This document shows, piece by piece, positions 6,013 to 14,122 of a stretch of 14,122 nt of DNA (position 1 is the stretch's first letter; each line of letters opens with the position of its first letter). Position numbers and translations under genes: made by a program. This DNA comes from DATIRA01 sp964553405 (GTDB lineage: Bacteria; Pseudomonadota; Gammaproteobacteria; Steroidobacterales; Steroidobacteraceae): NCBI GenBank assembly GCA_964553405.1, contig CAZKLS010000075.1, positions 1-14,122 on the forward strand, in the 5' to 3' direction. The notes under the pieces were generated by a model, which was given only the letters and a program-made list of their open reading frames with translations, did no database searches and was not told the origin of the DNA.

Positions 6013-6828
6013 ATGGCCGGCGAAGCCCCCGCAAACAGCACTGAGTACATCGGCCACCACCTCAAGCACCTTTCGGTCGGCGAGGGCTTCTGGACCTGGC
6101 ACGTGGACACGATCTTCATGTCCGTGCTGCTCGGGCTGGTTTCGATCTGGATGTTCTGGTCCGCGGCCCGCAAGGCGACGCCGGGCGTGCCGGGCAAGTG
6201 GCAGGCCTTCGTCGAGATCGTCGTCGAGTTCGTCGACACCCAGGTAAAGGAAGTCTTCCACCTCGACCGCCGTTTCCTCGCCCCGCTGGCGCTGACGATT
6301 TTCGTCTGGGTGTTCCTGATGAACGCCATGGACCTGCTGCCGCTCGACCTCCCGGGCCTGATCGCGAGCTGGTTCGGCATCCATTACTGGCGGGTCGTCC
6401 CGACCGCCGACGCGAACACCACGTTCGCGATGTCGATCACGGTGCTGGTGATCGTGATTTTCTACAGCTTCAAGGCCAAGGGCGCCGGCGGCTTCATGCA
6501 CGAGCTGTTCACGGCTCCGTTCGGCGCGAACCCGTTGCTGTGGATCCCGAACTTCGTGCTGAACCTCGTCGAGCTGCTGTCGAAGCCGATCTCGCTCGCG
6601 ATGCGACTGTTCGGCAACATGTATGCCGGCGAGCTGGTCTTCATGCTGATCGCGCTGCTCGGCGCGACCTGGGCCGGGTTCAACTTCGCCAGCGTCACCT
6701 CGATGGCCGGACAGGTCCTGATGGGCTCGGCCTGGGCCATATTCCACATCCTGATCATCACGCTGCAAGCCTTCATTTTCATGGTGCTCACGATCGTCTA
6801 CACGGCGATGGCCACCGAGCACCATTGA
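6013..6828 (+). CDS. atpB: F1Fo ATP synthase subunit a
   Basis: Integral membrane stator subunit providing the proton half-channels against the c-ring. The product is 271 aa, like the E. coli protein. The essential arginine is Arg198 in SLAMRLFGNMYAGELVF (194-210), and the following helix carries LQAFIFMVLTIVYT (251-264), also characteristic. Hydrophobic segments match the five-to-six-helix topology. It starts at ATG 6013, 2 nt after the atpI stop, implying translational coupling. No odd features were seen. Confidence 0.97.
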   Translation: MAGEAPANSTEYIGHHLKHLSVGEGFWTWHVDTIFMSVLLGLVSIWMFWSAARKATPGVPGKWQAFVEIVVEFVDTQVKEVFHLDRRFLAPLALTIFVWVFLMNAMDLLPLDLPGLIASWFGIHYWRVVPTADANTTFAMSITVLVIVIFYSFKAKGAGGFMHELFTAPFGANPLLWIPNFVLNLVELLSKPISLAMRLFGNMYAGELVFMLIALLGATWAGFNFASVTSMAGQVLMGSAWAIFHILIITLQAFIFMVLTIVYTAMATEHH

Positions 6829-6871
6829 GCAGGTCATATCGTTAACGCAACCGCACGACTGGAGACTACAG

Positions 6872-7141
6872 ATGGAACAGTACATCGCTCAGATCCAGAG
6901 CTTCACCGCGCTGGGACTCGGCCTGATCATCGGCCTCGGCGCGATCGGCGCCTGCATCGGCATCGGCATCATGGGTTCGAAGTTCCTCGAGGCGGCCGCC
7001 CGCCAGCCGGAGCTGATCCCGACGCTGCAGGGCCGCATGTTCCTGCTGGTCGGCCTGATCGATGCCGCGTTCCTGATCGGCGTCGCGCTCGCGATGTTCT
7101 TCGCGTTCGCGAACCCGCTGCTCGCCAGCTTCCAGGGCTGA
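6872..7141 (+). CDS. atpE: F1Fo ATP synthase subunit c
   Basis: Proteolipid that forms the rotating c-ring. The product is 89 aa with two transmembrane helices joined by the polar loop ARQP (residues 43-46). Helix 1 carries the glycine motif GAIGACIGIGIMG (23-35), and helix 2 has the ion-binding acid Asp64 in GLIDAAFLIG. Asp at this site, with no Na+-type Gln/Glu-Ser/Thr ligand set that I can recognise, argues for proton coupling. GGAG at 6861-6864 lies 7 nt before the ATG, a strong ribosome-binding site fitting the high copy number of this subunit. The 43-nt spacer after atpB is slightly long for the operon. Confidence 0.97.
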   Translation: MEQYIAQIQSFTALGLGLIIGLGAIGACIGIGIMGSKFLEAAARQPELIPTLQGRMFLLVGLIDAAFLIGVALAMFFAFANPLLASFQG

Positions 7142-7164
7142 GCCCAGCCGGATAGAGGGTCGCC

Positions 7165-7650
7165 ATGAACATCAATGCGACGCTCATCGGGCAGGCGATC
7201 GTCTTCCTGATCCTGATCTGGTTCTCGGTCAAGTTCATCTGGCCCCCGCTTCTGCGCGCGATCGAAGATCGCCAGAAGAAGATCGCCGACGGCCTCGCCG
7301 CCGCCGAGCGGGGCCAGAAGGAGCTTCAGCAGGCCAACGGCGAGGCTGAGCAGATCGTGACCGAGGCGCGCGAAAAGGCGCTGAAGATCGTTGATCAGGC
7401 GAACCGCCGCTCGACTGAGATCATCGAGGAGGCGCGGGCCACCGCGATCACCGAGGGGCAGCGGCTGCTGACCGATGCCCGCCAGGAAGCGAGCCTCGAG
7501 CAGGCGCGGGCGAGGGACTCGCTGCGCAAGGACGTCGGCACGCTGGCCGTTGCCGGCGCGTCCCGTCTGCTGCAGCGCGAGATCGATCCGAAGGCTCACG
7601 CCGACCTGATCGACCAGCTCGCCCGCGAGATCGAGGGCGCCCGGGCCTGA
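7165..7650 (+). CDS. atpF: F1Fo ATP synthase subunit b
   Basis: Peripheral stalk subunit that anchors F1 to subunit a. The product is 161 aa (E. coli 156). One N-terminal membrane helix (about residues 5-27) is followed by KFIWPPLLRAIEDRQKKIADGLAAAERG, with the conserved Arg36. A long charged coiled coil runs to the end, closing with the delta-binding LIDQLAREIEGARA. AGAGGG (7154-7159) precedes the ATG by 5 nt. A single b gene, not b plus b', is the usual gammaproteobacterial arrangement. Confidence 0.97.
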   Translation: MNINATLIGQAIVFLILIWFSVKFIWPPLLRAIEDRQKKIADGLAAAERGQKELQQANGEAEQIVTEAREKALKIVDQANRRSTEIIEEARATAITEGQRLLTDARQEASLEQARARDSLRKDVGTLAVAGASRLLQREIDPKAHADLIDQLAREIEGARA

Positions 7651-7676
7651 GCCCGCGGCGACAGGAGTAGCAACGC

Positions 7677-8213
7677 ATGGCCGAACGAGCCACCATCGCC
7701 CGGCCCTACGCGAAGGCGGCGTTCGCCTACGCGCGGGACCAGGGCAAGCTCGGGCAGTGGTCCGCCTGGCTCGGCACCGCGAGCGCGGTCGTCGCGAGCG
7801 AGGAGTTCCAGAAGCTCGAGGGCAGCCCCGGCGTGAGCTCCGAGCAGCTGCGGGGCCTCATCGAGGGCATCTGCGGCGAGCAACTCGACGACAGCGGCCG
7901 GGCGCTGCTCGCGCTGCTCGCCGAGAACGGCCGCCTCGAATACCTGCCGGAGATCGCCGAGCGCTTCGAGGAACTGAAGGCCGAGGCCGAGAACGTGGCG
8001 GACGTCGAGGTGGTCTCCGCGACCGAACTCGAGGAGCGCCAGCGGGAACGGCTGGCAGCGGCCCTGCGCAAGCGACTGCAACGCGACGTGCGGTTGCATT
8101 GCACCGTCGATCCGTCACTGATCGGCGGCGCGGTCGTGCGCGCAGGAGACCTCGCGATCGACGGCTCGCTGAAGGGCAAGCTCGCCCGGCTCGAAACCGA
8201 ACTGACTGACTGA
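7677..8213 (+). CDS. atpH: F1Fo ATP synthase subunit delta
   Basis: Links the top of the F1 alpha3beta3 head to the b-subunit stalk. The product is 178 aa (E. coli 177). The N-terminal IARPYAKAAFAYARDQGKL (about residues 7-25) is the family signature of the six-helix domain. The C-terminal VDPSLIGGAVVRAGDLAIDGSLKGKLARLETEL is the second conserved block. AGGAG (7663-7667) precedes the ATG by 9 nt. Confidence 0.97.
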   Translation: MAERATIARPYAKAAFAYARDQGKLGQWSAWLGTASAVVASEEFQKLEGSPGVSSEQLRGLIEGICGEQLDDSGRALLALLAENGRLEYLPEIAERFEELKAEAENVADVEVVSATELEERQRERLAAALRKRLQRDVRLHCTVDPSLIGGAVVRAGDLAIDGSLKGKLARLETELTD

Positions 8214-8220
8214 GAAATAT

Positions 8221-8248
8221 CCGGGCCTTCCGCGAGTGGCGGACCCGG
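8221..8248 (+). repeat. Hairpin in the atpH-atpA spacer
   Basis: CCGGG (8221-8225) pairs with CCCGG (8244-8248), and TCCGC (8229-8233) with GCGGA (8239-8243), giving two 5-bp stems separated by a 3-nt bulge around a 5-nt loop. It sits immediately before the strong atpA ribosome-binding site (GAGGAA, 8255-8260). No T tract follows, so it is not a classical terminator; an mRNA-stability or translation role is possible. Confidence 0.5.
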
Positions 8249-8266
8249 CCTGCAGAGGAACGGCAA

Positions 8267-9808
<1,542 letters not shown>

Positions 9809-9827
9809 GGCGCCGTCGGGAGCAGTC

Positions 9828-10721
9828 ATGCCCGGAACCAAGGAAATCCGCGCCAAGATCAAGAGCGTGCAGAACACGCGCAAGATCACCAAGGCGATGG
9901 AAATGGTCGCCGCATCGAAGATGAAGAAGGCGCAGGATCGCATGCAGGCCGGGCGGCCCTACGCGCGGCGGATCCTCGCGATCGCGATGCATGCGGCCCA
10001 GGCCAACTCCGAGTACAAGCACCCGCTGCTGACGCGCCGGCCGGACGTCAAGCGCGTCGGCGCCGTCGTGATCACGACCGACAAGGGGCTCTGCGGCGGA
10101 CTGAACACCAACCTGCTGCGGATGGTTCTGAACCAGCACAAGGAGTGGATCGCGAGGGGCGTCGAGGTCGAGTACTGCACGATCGGCAACAAGGGCTTCG
10201 GCTTCGTGAACCGGATGGGCGGGACGATCGTCTCGCAGGTGGTCAACTACGGCGACCGTCCGTCGCTCGACAGGCTGATCGGCCCGGTCAAGATGCTGGT
10301 GGACGGCTACCTCGAGGGTCGCCTCGACGAGGTGCACATCTTCGGCAACCGCTTCATCAACACGATGAAGCAGGAGCCGGTCCAGAGCACGATGATTCCG
10401 ATCCCGCTCGAGTGGCAGGCGCCGGACGGCGCGCGGCTCGAGGACGAGAAGGTTCGCGAGGGCAGCTGGGACTATCTCTACGAGCCGGACCCGCAGACGG
10501 TGCTCGACGAGCTGCTGGTGCGGTACCTGGAGACCTACGTCTACCAGGCTGCGGCCGACAACATCGCATGCGAGCAGTCGGCGCGGATGGTCGCGATGAA
10601 GGCCGCCTCGGACAACGCCGCGAACATCATCGACGAGCTGCAGCTCATCTACAACAAGAGCCGCCAGGCCGCGATCACCAAGGAACTCTCGGAGATCGTG
10701 GGCGGCGCCGCGGCCGTCTAG
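9828..10721 (+). CDS. atpG: F1Fo ATP synthase subunit gamma
   Basis: Central rotor shaft of F1. The product is 297 aa, about ten more than E. coli gamma. The N-terminal helix is KEIRAKIKSVQNTRKITKAMEMVAASKMKKAQ (about residues 5-36). TDKGLCGGLNTNLL marks the Rossmann-like middle domain. The C-terminal helix contains RMVAMKAASDNAANIIDELQLIYNKSRQAAITKELSEIVGGA, the most conserved block. GGGAG (9818-9822) lies 5 nt before the ATG. Confidence 0.97.
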   Translation: MPGTKEIRAKIKSVQNTRKITKAMEMVAASKMKKAQDRMQAGRPYARRILAIAMHAAQANSEYKHPLLTRRPDVKRVGAVVITTDKGLCGGLNTNLLRMVLNQHKEWIARGVEVEYCTIGNKGFGFVNRMGGTIVSQVVNYGDRPSLDRLIGPVKMLVDGYLEGRLDEVHIFGNRFINTMKQEPVQSTMIPIPLEWQAPDGARLEDEKVREGSWDYLYEPDPQTVLDELLVRYLETYVYQAAADNIACEQSARMVAMKAASDNAANIIDELQLIYNKSRQAAITKELSEIVGGAAAV

Positions 10722-10726
10722 CGGCG
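10706..10726 (+). repeat. Hairpin straddling the atpG stop codon
   Basis: CGCCGC (10706-10711) pairs with GCGGCG (10721-10726), a 6-bp stem with a 9-nt loop. The TAG stop at 10719-10721 lies at the loop/stem border. It is weaker than the atpA one but sits in the same position relative to the stop codon. Confidence 0.4.
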
Positions 10727-10767
10727 GCGACAGGATCAACGCAAGGCAACAGATTCAGGACAAGACC

Positions 10768-12174
<1,407 letters not shown>

Positions 12175-12187
12175 CCAGGTAGCAAAA

Positions 12188-12610
12188 ATGGCAACGATGC
12201 GAATCGATGTGGTGAGCGCCGAGGAGTCCATCTACTCCGGTGACGCGGAGTTCGTGGTGCTCCCGGGCGTGATGGGCGAGCTGGGCATCTACCCCCGCCA
12301 TGCGCCGCTGATCACGCAGATCAGGGCGGGCACGGTCCGCATCAAGGTGCCCGGCCGCGAAGAGGAGGAGATGATCTTCGTGCAGGGCGGAATCCTCGAG
12401 GTTCAGCCCGACCACGTGAACGTGCTCTCCGATACGGCCATTCGCGCGACCGACCTCGACGAAGCCAAGGTGCTCGAGGCGAAGCGGGCCGCCGAGGAGG
12501 CGCTGCGCGCCCGTACCGAGAAGCAGGAGATTGCGACCGCGGAGGCCGAGCTCGCTGCGGTTGCGGCGCAGCTGCAGGCCATCCAGAAGCTGCGCAAGAC
12601 CCGGCGCTGA
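12188..12610 (+). CDS. atpC: F1Fo ATP synthase subunit epsilon
   Basis: Rotor subunit that couples F1 to the c-ring and can inhibit ATP hydrolysis. The product is 140 aa, as usual. The N-terminal beta-sandwich includes VLPGVMGELGIYPRHAPLIT (about residues 24-43) and FVQGGILEVQPDHVNVLSD. The C-terminal helical hairpin (about 87-140) is Ala/Glu-rich and present in full, so the inhibitory domain is retained. It starts at ATG 12188, 13 nt after atpD; an in-frame ATG at 12197 is an alternative. It is the last gene of the operon. Confidence 0.97.
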   Translation: MATMRIDVVSAEESIYSGDAEFVVLPGVMGELGIYPRHAPLITQIRAGTVRIKVPGREEEEMIFVQGGILEVQPDHVNVLSDTAIRATDLDEAKVLEAKRAAEEALRARTEKQEIATAEAELAAVAAQLQAIQKLRKTRR

Positions 12611-12620
12611 CCGGGGACCG

Positions 12621-12669
12621 GGCCGGGCGCGACGAGGCCCGGCCGCGCTTCCCGCCGGCCCAAGGCGGG
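12621..12669. terminator. Two tandem GC-rich hairpins between convergent atpC and RES gene
   Basis: Hairpin 1: GGCCGGGC (12621-12628) pairs with GCCCGGCC (12637-12644), 8 bp with an 8-nt loop. Hairpin 2: CCCGCC (12651-12656) pairs with GGCGGG (12664-12669), 6 bp with a 7-nt loop. They fill the 66-nt space between two convergent genes, where terminators for both directions are expected. Neither has a T tract on either strand, so any termination may be weak or need other factors. Confidence 0.5.
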
Positions 12670-12676
12670 CCCGCGC

Positions 12677-13432
12677 TCAGGCGGCCGGCATCGGCAGCCG
12701 CCCGTCCATCGTGAACTGCGACAACGGAAACCTCTGCAGGCCCGTGTCCGGGCGCGCATAGAAGCTCACCTGGTCGTGCCGCGTCTCGCACAGCCATTCT
12801 TCACTGAACGTGGGCTGCGGGCGCGAGAACACAGTGGGCGTGAACAGCGCGACGTTGATGCCCTCGCCGGCATCGCGCGCCGAGACGTACTCGATCGCAT
12901 CCGCACCGGCTTCCCGCAAGGCCCGGCCGAGCCGCTGCGTGGCCTGGTAATCGTCGCGGCTCGCGAGCTCCGCGCGGTGGGCGTCGAACGGCGGCAGCTG
13001 CAGCGAGTACGCGCGGCGTGCCCGCAGCCGCGCGCCGAATAACGTGTGGCGGGTCCGCAGCGGCGCCGGCGGCGGTCGGCTCATGCCCTGCCAGAACACG
13101 AAGCGATAGTAGGCGGATTCGGCCAGCACGGTCCGCAGCCCCCGGGCCGCATAGAACAGGCTCGGCTCGTCCCGCCCGCCGAAGCGCGATCCGTGTCTCA
13201 GTGGCGGGTAACGGAAAGGTGTCGAGAGCAGGTAGTGGAGCCGCAATGCTCGCGCCGGCAGCGGCGGCTTACTGGCCTCGAGCATCGTCTCGAGCAGTTC
13301 CTGCTCTGCGAGCGTGCCCACCAGCCGGCTCGTGGCGACCTGCTCCTGGCTTTCGACCAGCCGGAGAACCTCACCGCCGAGCGCGCGGGGACGCGCCTCG
13401 CCCTGGCAGGACGCCCAGATGTCCGACGTCAC
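12677..13432 (-). CDS. RES-domain toxin (type II TA, RES family NAD+ phosphorylase-like)
   Basis: RES toxins of known systems degrade NAD+ (MbcT) or ADP-ribosylate Prs (ParT). The product is 251 aa from the GTG at 13432; the open frame extends much further upstream, but that part is a shadow of the antitoxin. The N-terminal WASCQGEARPRALGGEVLRLVESQEQVATSRLV matches the extended-RES subfamily. Conserved active-site candidates are Arg83 (GSRFGGR), Tyr94 (LFYAA), Glu105 (VLAESAYYR) and Ser184 (IEYVSARD), followed by GINVALFTPTVF. R, E and S, the letters of the domain name, are all present, so it looks intact. GTGA (13432-13429) overlaps the antitoxin stop, indicating translational coupling. No clear Shine-Dalgarno sequence is seen. 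Substrate (NAD+ or a protein) cannot be told from sequence. Confidence 0.88.
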   Translation of the reverse strand: MTSDIWASCQGEARPRALGGEVLRLVESQEQVATSRLVGTLAEQELLETMLEASKPPLPARALRLHYLLSTPFRYPPLRHGSRFGGRDEPSLFYAARGLRTVLAESAYYRFVFWQGMSRPPPAPLRTRHTLFGARLRARRAYSLQLPPFDAHRAELASRDDYQATQRLGRALREAGADAIEYVSARDAGEGINVALFTPTVFSRPQPTFSEEWLCETRHDQVSFYARPDTGLQRFPLSQFTMDGRLPMPAA

Positions 13433-13788
13433 GGCTTGCCGCGGATCGCGTCGAGGTACTCGACGACCCGAACGAGGCCCTGGACGCTGCGAACCTGCTC
13501 GGCGGGGATGCCGCCGGTGTGGCGGTTCTCGGTGTGCATCCAGTGTCGCATCGCGGCCGTGTCGCCACCGACCAGTGCGTAAAGCGCCCGGTAGGCACGG
13601 ATCAGCAGCAACGCCAGTTCGCCCGGCTTGCTTTGCGGGTCCAGTCGGCCGCGGCTCAGCGCGGTCCGGTCGCGGCCGATCACCGCACCCAGCGCAGCCT
13701 GCGTGAGGCCCAGGTCCCGGCCGGCACTGACCAGCGCTGTGGCGAGGACGTGCTGCGGTTCCGGCCGGGTTGCGAGATTGTCGCTCAT
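13429..13788 (-). CDS. Xre/MbcA/ParS-family antitoxin of the RES module
   Basis: The product is 119 aa. An N-terminal Xre-like helix-turn-helix (about residues 26-50, GLTQAALGAVIGRDRTALSRGRLDP) should bind its own promoter. The C-terminal MbcA/ParS (DUF2384-type) domain (about 60-119) carries RAYRALYALVGGD, RHWMHTENRHTGGIPAEQVRS and GLVRVVEYLDAIRGKP. In known complexes this tail plugs the toxin active site. I chose the ATG at 13788; an in-frame ATG at 13818 would add ten residues but would put the putative operator inside the gene. No strong Shine-Dalgarno sequence precedes either. Antitoxin first, toxin second with a 4-nt overlap is the usual order. Confidence 0.88.
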   Translation of the reverse strand: MSDNLATRPEPQHVLATALVSAGRDLGLTQAALGAVIGRDRTALSRGRLDPQSKPGELALLLIRAYRALYALVGGDTAAMRHWMHTENRHTGGIPAEQVRSVQGLVRVVEYLDAIRGKP

Positions 13789-13802
13789 TGGTGGGCTCGT
13801 GG

Positions 13803-13817
13803 TGTGCGTGATGCACA
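13803..13817. promoter_or_regulatory. Putative TA operator palindrome 1
   Basis: TGTGC (13803-13807), five-base spacer GTGAT, GCACA (13813-13817). A perfect 5-bp inverted repeat near the expected antitoxin transcription start, where an autoregulating Xre antitoxin would bind. Confidence 0.4.
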
Positions 13818-13845
13818 TAATGAGCTATCAATGATGTAAATGCAA
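13817..13845 (-). promoter_or_regulatory. Putative promoter of the antitoxin-toxin operon
   Basis: On the - strand TTGCAT (13845-13840), a 17-nt spacer, and CATTAT (13822-13817), 3 and 4 matches to the sigma70 boxes. Transcription would start near 13810, giving a leader of about 20 nt before the ATG at 13788. The region is strikingly AT-rich for this genome, which supports a promoter although the boxes are modest. Confidence 0.45.
13827..13835. promoter_or_regulatory. Putative TA operator palindrome 2
   Basis: ATCA-A-TGAT, a perfect 9-base palindrome inside the spacer of the putative antitoxin promoter. It is short, so chance is possible in an AT-rich tract, but the position suits repression. 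Confidence 0.3.
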
Positions 13846-13860
13846 CGAGGACAGTCCCGC

Positions 13861-13877
13861 GCCGGGCCGGACCCGGC
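13861..13877. repeat. GC-rich hairpin between the TA promoter and glmU
   Basis: GCCGGG (13861-13866) pairs with CCCGGC (13872-13877), a 6-bp stem with a 5-nt loop. It shares a 14-base string (13868-13881) with the atpH-atpA spacer (8240-8253). No T tract; function unknown. The rest of 13846-13980 shows no gene that I can support. Confidence 0.4.
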
Positions 13878-13980
13878 CTGCGCCTGGGTTGCCTGCGGGC
13901 AGTGGCGGCTCGCGTCCTTGCGCCGAACAGCAGGTCGGCCGGATCGAGGGCCGCGAAGGAGGCGTTTGCTGGGGCTCCGG

Positions 13981-13986
13981 TAGAAT
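13981..13986 (+). promoter_or_regulatory. -10-like TAGAAT upstream of glmU
   Basis: TAGAAT matches TATAAT at 5 of 6 and would start transcription near 13993, about 26 nt before the glmU ATG. No good -35 box is seen at the right distance (around 13958), so an activator or a weak -35 would be needed. It lies divergent from the TA operon. Confidence 0.45.
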
Positions 13987-14018
13987 CCCGCGCTTCGCAC
14001 TCGCGACGGGATGAGCAG

Positions 14019-14122
14019 ATGACGCTATCGGTGGTGATCCTCGCCGCAGGCCAGGGCAAGCGCATGAAGTCCGACCTGCCGAAAGTGCTGCAGCCGCTCG
14101 CCGGCAAGCCGCTGCTGGGCCA
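14019..14122 (+). CDS. glmU: Bifunctional GlmU (GlcNAc-1-P uridyltransferase / GlcN-1-P acetyltransferase), 5' part
   Basis: Makes UDP-N-acetylglucosamine for peptidoglycan and LPS. Only the first 34 codons lie in the window; the gene runs off the right edge (family length about 455 aa). The start MTLSVVILAAGQGKRMKSDLPKVLQPLAGKPLLG carries the nucleotide-binding signature LAAGxGxRM...PKVL. ATG 14019 is chosen because the protein then begins exactly at the conserved beta-strand; GACGGG (14005-14010) is a weak ribosome-binding site 8 nt upstream. It is often directly downstream of atpC in gammaproteobacteria; here the TA module lies between. A single-domain NTP-transferase cannot be excluded from so short a stretch. 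Confidence 0.88.
   Translation, partial: MTLSVVILAAGQGKRMKSDLPKVLQPLAGKPLLG

Noticed and set aside
12413..12428. CACGTG core in atpC (and another in atpB near 6100) as a parS site
   Set aside because: Only the central six bases match; the flanks do not fit the TGTTTCACGTGAAACA consensus, so no parS is called.
13018..13839. + strand open frames (273, 178 and 130 aa) opposite the TA genes
   Set aside because: No domain signal, Ala/Arg/Pro-rich composition, and complete overlap with two recognisable - strand genes.
13433..14107. N-terminal extension of the RES frame beyond the GTG at 13432
   Set aside because: This part is Pro/Arg-rich shadow of the antitoxin and promoter region; the family-typical N-terminus begins at the GTG that overlaps the antitoxin stop.

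Overview
The window is a GC-rich stretch of a bacterial chromosome. Gene content and order point to a gammaproteobacterium: rsmG-parA-parB followed by atpI-B-E-F-H-A-G-D-C and then glmU, with one b-subunit gene, plus the AcnD/PrpF form of the methylcitrate cycle. I cannot name a genus. Two runs of exactly 100 N (2705-2804 and 5291-5390) show that this is a scaffolded draft assembly, possibly a metagenome bin.

Left part (1-2620): the 3' part of acnD and the complete prpF, which act together on 2-methylcitrate in propionate breakdown. Middle (2621-5279): rsmG (16S rRNA m7G527 methyltransferase), parA and parB (chromosome segregation). The first N run sits at the start of rsmG. Its two flanks carry the same 55 bases, so it is almost certainly an unmerged contig overlap and not missing DNA. 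The expected rsmG neighbour mnmG (gidA) is absent; prpF is there instead.

Centre and right (5391-12610): a complete nine-gene F1Fo ATP synthase operon on the + strand. Ahead of it are a strong sigma70-type promoter (TTGAAG, 18 nt, TATAAT) and a leader of about 118 nt. The leader holds several inverted repeats, some mutually exclusive, a T6 tract, and a possible 10-codon upstream ORF ending directly before the TTG start of atpI. GC-rich hairpins sit at the atpH-atpA, atpA-atpG and atpG-atpD junctions. Key residues of the a, c, alpha and beta subunits are present, so the enzyme should be functional and proton-driven.

Right end (12611-14122): two tandem GC-rich hairpins lie between atpC and a convergent two-gene toxin-antitoxin module on the - strand. 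The module is an Xre/MbcA/ParS-type antitoxin followed by a RES-domain toxin, joined by a GTGA stop/start overlap. Its upstream region is unusually AT-rich and contains two short palindromes that could be operators. The module separates atpC from glmU, which are often adjacent in gammaproteobacteria. glmU starts at 14019, has its own -10-like element, and runs off the window. The TA module and the structured atp leader are the most interesting parts; the other genes are ordinary housekeeping genes.
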